Positions 61,386 through 64,000 of a DNA stretch of 64,000 bases are shown in pieces; positions within the stretch are counted from its first letter, which is position 1; each line of letters starts with the position of its first letter. The position numbers and the translations under genes were made by a program. Source of the DNA: Paulinella micropora (taxonomy: Eukaryota; Cercozoa; Imbricatea; Euglyphida; Paulinellidae); contig WBZZ01001207.1 in NCBI GenBank assembly GCA_019918135.1, positions 42,501 through 106,500 on the forward strand. The letters are read 5' to 3'. The notes below the pieces were generated by a model, which saw only the letters and a program-made list of their open reading frames with translations, was not told the origin of the DNA and ran no database searches.

Positions 61386-62210
61386 ATGTTGCTCTTGACG
61401 ACCGGCGTCCTGCTGCTACTGGTTCGTTTCTCACGGGGTGCTTGCAACTGCTACGGATGCACAAGTACTCAGACGGTGAGCACCTCCTACTGGCTCCCCG
61501 CACCCAGCGCGTGCTCTGATCCGAGCGAAGCCTTGGTCGTGAGCGAGCTGCGCGTGGCTTCCACTGACGATTCTACTTTCGACGTGACCGGCTGGACGAA
61601 TTCGAGCCAGTCGTACTATTACGTGTCTCTGCAGGACAGCGACGTGACGTGCTTCAACACCGTGGTGGACACGGACGTCAGCATTACCGCCGACATGCGC
61701 CTGCAGGTGACGTGCAAGAACAAAGTGCTGAGCTGTCCCCTGACCTATGACGTCCAGTACGCCTGCCGCAAACTCAACGCCTGCCCCTGCCCCGCGTGCA
61801 AACACAACACTTCCGTGGCCGCGGGCAGTGCTGACCAACTCGACCCCCAACTCAAGTGCACCAACGGCGTTTATTTGGAGAAACTGCAGGTCCGGTCGCT
61901 GAATGCCGGCACCGTCTCTCCGGACCTGTTCACTGTGCGAGTGCGCACCGACCCCGCGGCGACAACGTACTTGATAGGGCCATCCTCTCTCGTGCCCAGT
62001 TCGTGCTTTACTTATAGCCGAACCGACGAGTACATCGACAGCGAAAACATCTATGTGTTTCTCCAGTGCGAGAACACGGAGCGTCCTTGCTTGTTGGAGT
62101 ACGTGGGCGAGGCGCGCTGCCGCGAGCCCCCGCCCGCACAAAGCAGCGCGGCCAGCCACGGGCCGGCGGCAGTGGCGATGGTCTTGACCGGCCTGGTCCT
62201 GCTAACGTAA
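61386..62210 (+). CDS. Secreted Cys-rich protein with possible GPI or membrane tail
   Basis: 274 aa from ATG 61386, chosen because it begins a signal peptide (LLLTTGVLLLLVRFSRG); the longer frame starts upstream in low-complexity DNA. The mature part has about 18 Cys, including CNCYGC at its start and CPCPAC in the middle, with beta-like alternation (YYYVSLQDSDVTC; LFTVRVRTD), and N-glycosylation sites NSS and NTS. The C terminus is a short Ser/Ala stretch then a hydrophobic end (VAMVLTGLVLLT) with no charged tail, as in GPI-anchored proteins. A surface or envelope glycoprotein is likely. No family recognised. ATTAAA at 62294. Confidence 0.6.
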   Translation: MLLLTTGVLLLLVRFSRGACNCYGCTSTQTVSTSYWLPAPSACSDPSEALVVSELRVASTDDSTFDVTGWTNSSQSYYYVSLQDSDVTCFNTVVDTDVSITADMRLQVTCKNKVLSCPLTYDVQYACRKLNACPCPACKHNTSVAAGSADQLDPQLKCTNGVYLEKLQVRSLNAGTVSPDLFTVRVRTDPAATTYLIGPSSLVPSSCFTYSRTDEYIDSENIYVFLQCENTERPCLLEYVGEARCREPPPAQSSAASHGPAAVAMVLTGLVLLT

Positions 62211-62515
62211 AGAACAAACAAGAAGAAAAAAGAGGTTGAGCGACGTTGGGCCAGCCTGAAATCTGGCGCGGCCTTTTAAGGGGTGTTTTTGTTATTAAAA
62301 AGAAACGTCAGGTCTTTGCTGCTGGAAGTCGGCCGCCGGGATCTGCTTCCTCCCCCCCCCCAAAAGAAAAGGCAGTACCGGGATCAGGAGATAATTGCGG
62401 TCTATCTATCGTCGTGCGAAATCCGCAGGGCCGGGCAATGTCAGAAAAAAAAGGCTAATTTCACGCTGATCCCCACAAAAAAGCTTTTTATTTTAATTTT
62501 TTTTACCACTTGCAG
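62211..62515. other. Convergent intergenic region
   Basis: Holds ATTAAA (62294) for the plus gene and TTTATT (62487-62492; AATAAA on minus) for the cyclin. The segment at 62455-62525 resembles 61100-61180 (CACGCTGATCCCC..., T-rich run, CACTT, AAGCTTTTT). Confidence 0.6.
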
Positions 62516-63607
62516 CTAAGCTTTTTTCGCGGAGCGTGGCGTGCCCCGGGGGCGCCCGCTTTCTCTTTCACGACGCCAGCGCGAGCCGTGGTAGCGTAAG
62601 CGATCTTTGGGTGGCCGCCCCTCCTGATCCGAGACATTCGCAAACCGGGCCCAGCTTTTGGTGTACTTTTTCAGAAGCGTTTCTGCCCGGAGGGGCCCGC
62701 CCTGTGCCGACTGCAGCCGGGCCGCGATCGCTTCTGCGTCCGCCACCAGCGTTGTTTCATACAAGCGTCCGGCACTGAGGCGCGAGCCGACCGCGCCGGC
62801 CGCGGCGACCAGCGAGGCCAGCACCAGGCGGGAGGCCCGGTGCTGCCAGAACCGGGGCGTCAGTACTAGCCCGAGCAACACGCGCAGGGCCAGCAGCTTG
62901 CCCTCTTCGGTGAGCTGTTGGCACTCGGACGACGACGCCCGGTCGATCAGCATACCTGCGGCGTTCGGCGTGTCCAGCATGTGCCAGCACACGTTAATCA
63001 CTGCTCCTTCCATTTGCTTGATTTCTGCCACCGTAAAAAGGCCGTCGTCCATGACAGACAGCACAATCCGCGTGCTGTTGAAGTTCTCGACCTCTTCGTA
63101 TTTCAGAGCTACCCAAAAACAAACTACTGCTACGAGCTGGAAGTTTTCTGCGTTGAAGTGAAATGTTGGTCTCTGGGTGAAGTAGCACAAAATCTCTGCG
63201 GCCCGGACTAAACTCTCGGGCCGAGTGCCAAAGTCATCACTGACTTCCAGCAACCACTCCATGACGGTTTCATAGTTCCGAAACCTGTACGGCACGTTTG
63301 TCACCCGGGTCTTCCACTCCTGCATGGATTGTTCACGTTGCAGGGCCAACGCCCATTCCGTGGGGATCTCGTACTCGTCCGGTGTCGTCGCCAGCTCCCA
63401 GCCGGCGCCCACTTCCCCGGTCGCGGCCAACAGGGCTTGCCGGTCCAACGTATCACGCAGGCCCAGCGCGGCCCGTTCCTCGTACAGTCGTTGGAGCAGG
63501 GGGTCTTCTACCCTGTGCTTTTTGGCCCGCGGCGGCACGGGCGTGCAAGCGCAGGGCCCCTGACGAGAGTTGTTGTGCGGGTGGCAACAGGACACGCACC
63601 GTGACAT
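62516..63607 (-). CDS. Cyclin-box protein
   Basis: 363 aa from ATG 63607. A short Cys-rich, basic N terminus is followed by a cyclin box at about residues 100-205: RFRNYETVMEWLLEVSDDFG, LVRAAEILCYFTQRP, FQLVAVVCFWVALKYEE and DDGLFTVAEIKQMEGAVINVCWHM. The Lys (169) and Glu (171/172) of the LKYEE motif fit the CDK-contact positions of cyclins. A second helical segment (about 240-290) may be the C-terminal cyclin fold. The tail is basic (RWRRERESGRPRG). It should bind and activate a cyclin-dependent kinase, host or own. Viral cyclins are known in several virus groups; whether this is viral or host is open. AATAAA on the minus strand follows the stop. Confidence 0.75.
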   Translation of the reverse strand: MSRCVSCCHPHNNSRQGPCACTPVPPRAKKHRVEDPLLQRLYEERAALGLRDTLDRQALLAATGEVGAGWELATTPDEYEIPTEWALALQREQSMQEWKTRVTNVPYRFRNYETVMEWLLEVSDDFGTRPESLVRAAEILCYFTQRPTFHFNAENFQLVAVVCFWVALKYEEVENFNSTRIVLSVMDDGLFTVAEIKQMEGAVINVCWHMLDTPNAAGMLIDRASSSECQQLTEEGKLLALRVLLGLVLTPRFWQHRASRLVLASLVAAAGAVGSRLSAGRLYETTLVADAEAIAARLQSAQGGPLRAETLLKKYTKSWARFANVSDQEGRPPKDRLRYHGSRWRRERESGRPRGTPRSAKKA

Positions 63608-63637
63608 CGCCGTGTCGGTGGCGCGGACGGCTTCTGT

Positions 63638-63820
63638 TCAGTAGCTCACCTCCATAGACATCATGCCACTGGAATTTATTTTGTCTCGTTTGTCAAGGAG
63701 AAAAACAGCCACAACTACCACCACCAACAAGGGCGACCAAAGGAGAGAGAGGGGGGGGGGGCCGCGGCTGACCAAAATTGCGTGCCGGCCGGAGCGGCGG
63801 AGAGTGTCCGCATCTGCCAT
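63638..63820 (-). CDS. Possible 60-aa single-span membrane protein
   Basis: An ORF from the ATG at 63820 has a hydrophobic segment (LLWSPLLVVVVVAVFLL) and a short charged tail (DKRDK). It ends 30 bp upstream of the cyclin ATG. It may be real or a 5' leader frame. The window ends 180 bp further on with nothing else clear. Confidence 0.25.
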   Translation of the reverse strand: MADADTLRRSGRHAILVSRGPPPLSLLWSPLLVVVVVAVFLLDKRDKINSSGMMSMEVSY

Positions 63821-64000
63821 AAGTTCACGGTCCAACCCCGAAAAACCACCGCTAAAAAAGAGCGAGCGCCGGCGGGCGGGGGGTATTTTGTCCTCTGCTG
63901 TAGAGTATGGGGCAAACGAGACTCGGCCCCCCTCGAATGAAAGGGGGGGGGCCACCCTGCCCCTTCCCCCCGTTGGATTTCTTTTGGTAATCCTCCGTCC

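Overview
The window looks like eukaryotic chromosomal DNA carrying GC-rich islands of genes that resemble those of large eukaryotic dsDNA viruses. Evidence for a eukaryotic setting: spliceosomal-type introns with T-rich tracts and AG acceptors, AATAAA/ATTAAA signals just past stop codons, no bacterial operon or Shine-Dalgarno pattern, and very long microsatellites. Evidence for virus-like islands: compact, mostly intronless GC-rich genes on both strands, many with no recognisable family, a tandem surface-protein family, a cap 2'-O-methyltransferase, a cyclin, an F-box/LRR protein and palindrome/iteron modules. I cannot name the species or virus family. An endogenous, partly decayed viral integration is my preferred reading. 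A giant-virus genome that has taken up host repeats is the main alternative.

Layout. 1-6.65 kb: AT-leaning DNA with a multi-exon DUF7869-like transposon gene ending in a SAP domain, then about 1.5 kb of TAG repeats. 6.65-41 kb: the GC-rich island. It holds an F-box plus LRR gene (3' end cut off by the TAG repeat), a tandem helix-loop-helix protein, a 1025-aa orphan, five copies of a PKD + BspA-like (DUF285) secreted protein, two duplicated palindromic iteron modules, two divergent nuclear-looking orphans, an FtsJ/CMTR1-like cap methyltransferase, several small orphans and a seven-helix membrane protein. 41-44.5 kb: a TATGGGG-type heptamer array, a Cys-rich transposon-like gene and hairpins. 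44.5-46.2 kb: a broken gene interrupted by the inverted partner (1240 bp) of the left SAP-gene tail. 46.2-50.3 kb: 150-bp satellite in inverted arrays around a MYND-finger gene and a short-intron gene. 50.3-55 kb: almost pure microsatellite. 55-57 kb: decayed ORFs. 57-64 kb: a second virus-like or host-like cluster with a GT31 and a GT92 glycosyltransferase, palindromic repeats, a secreted Cys-rich protein and a cyclin.

How the genes may fit together. The surface-protein family, glycosyltransferases and secreted proteins point to investment in surface chemistry. The methyltransferase, HLH protein, F-box protein and cyclin point to control of host transcripts, protein turnover and cell cycle. 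Three of the five PKD-BspA genes and the GT92 gene carry frameshifts, and genes at island edges are truncated, so part of this set is probably inactive unless the frameshifts are assembly errors. All family calls are from reading motifs by eye; no database search was run.
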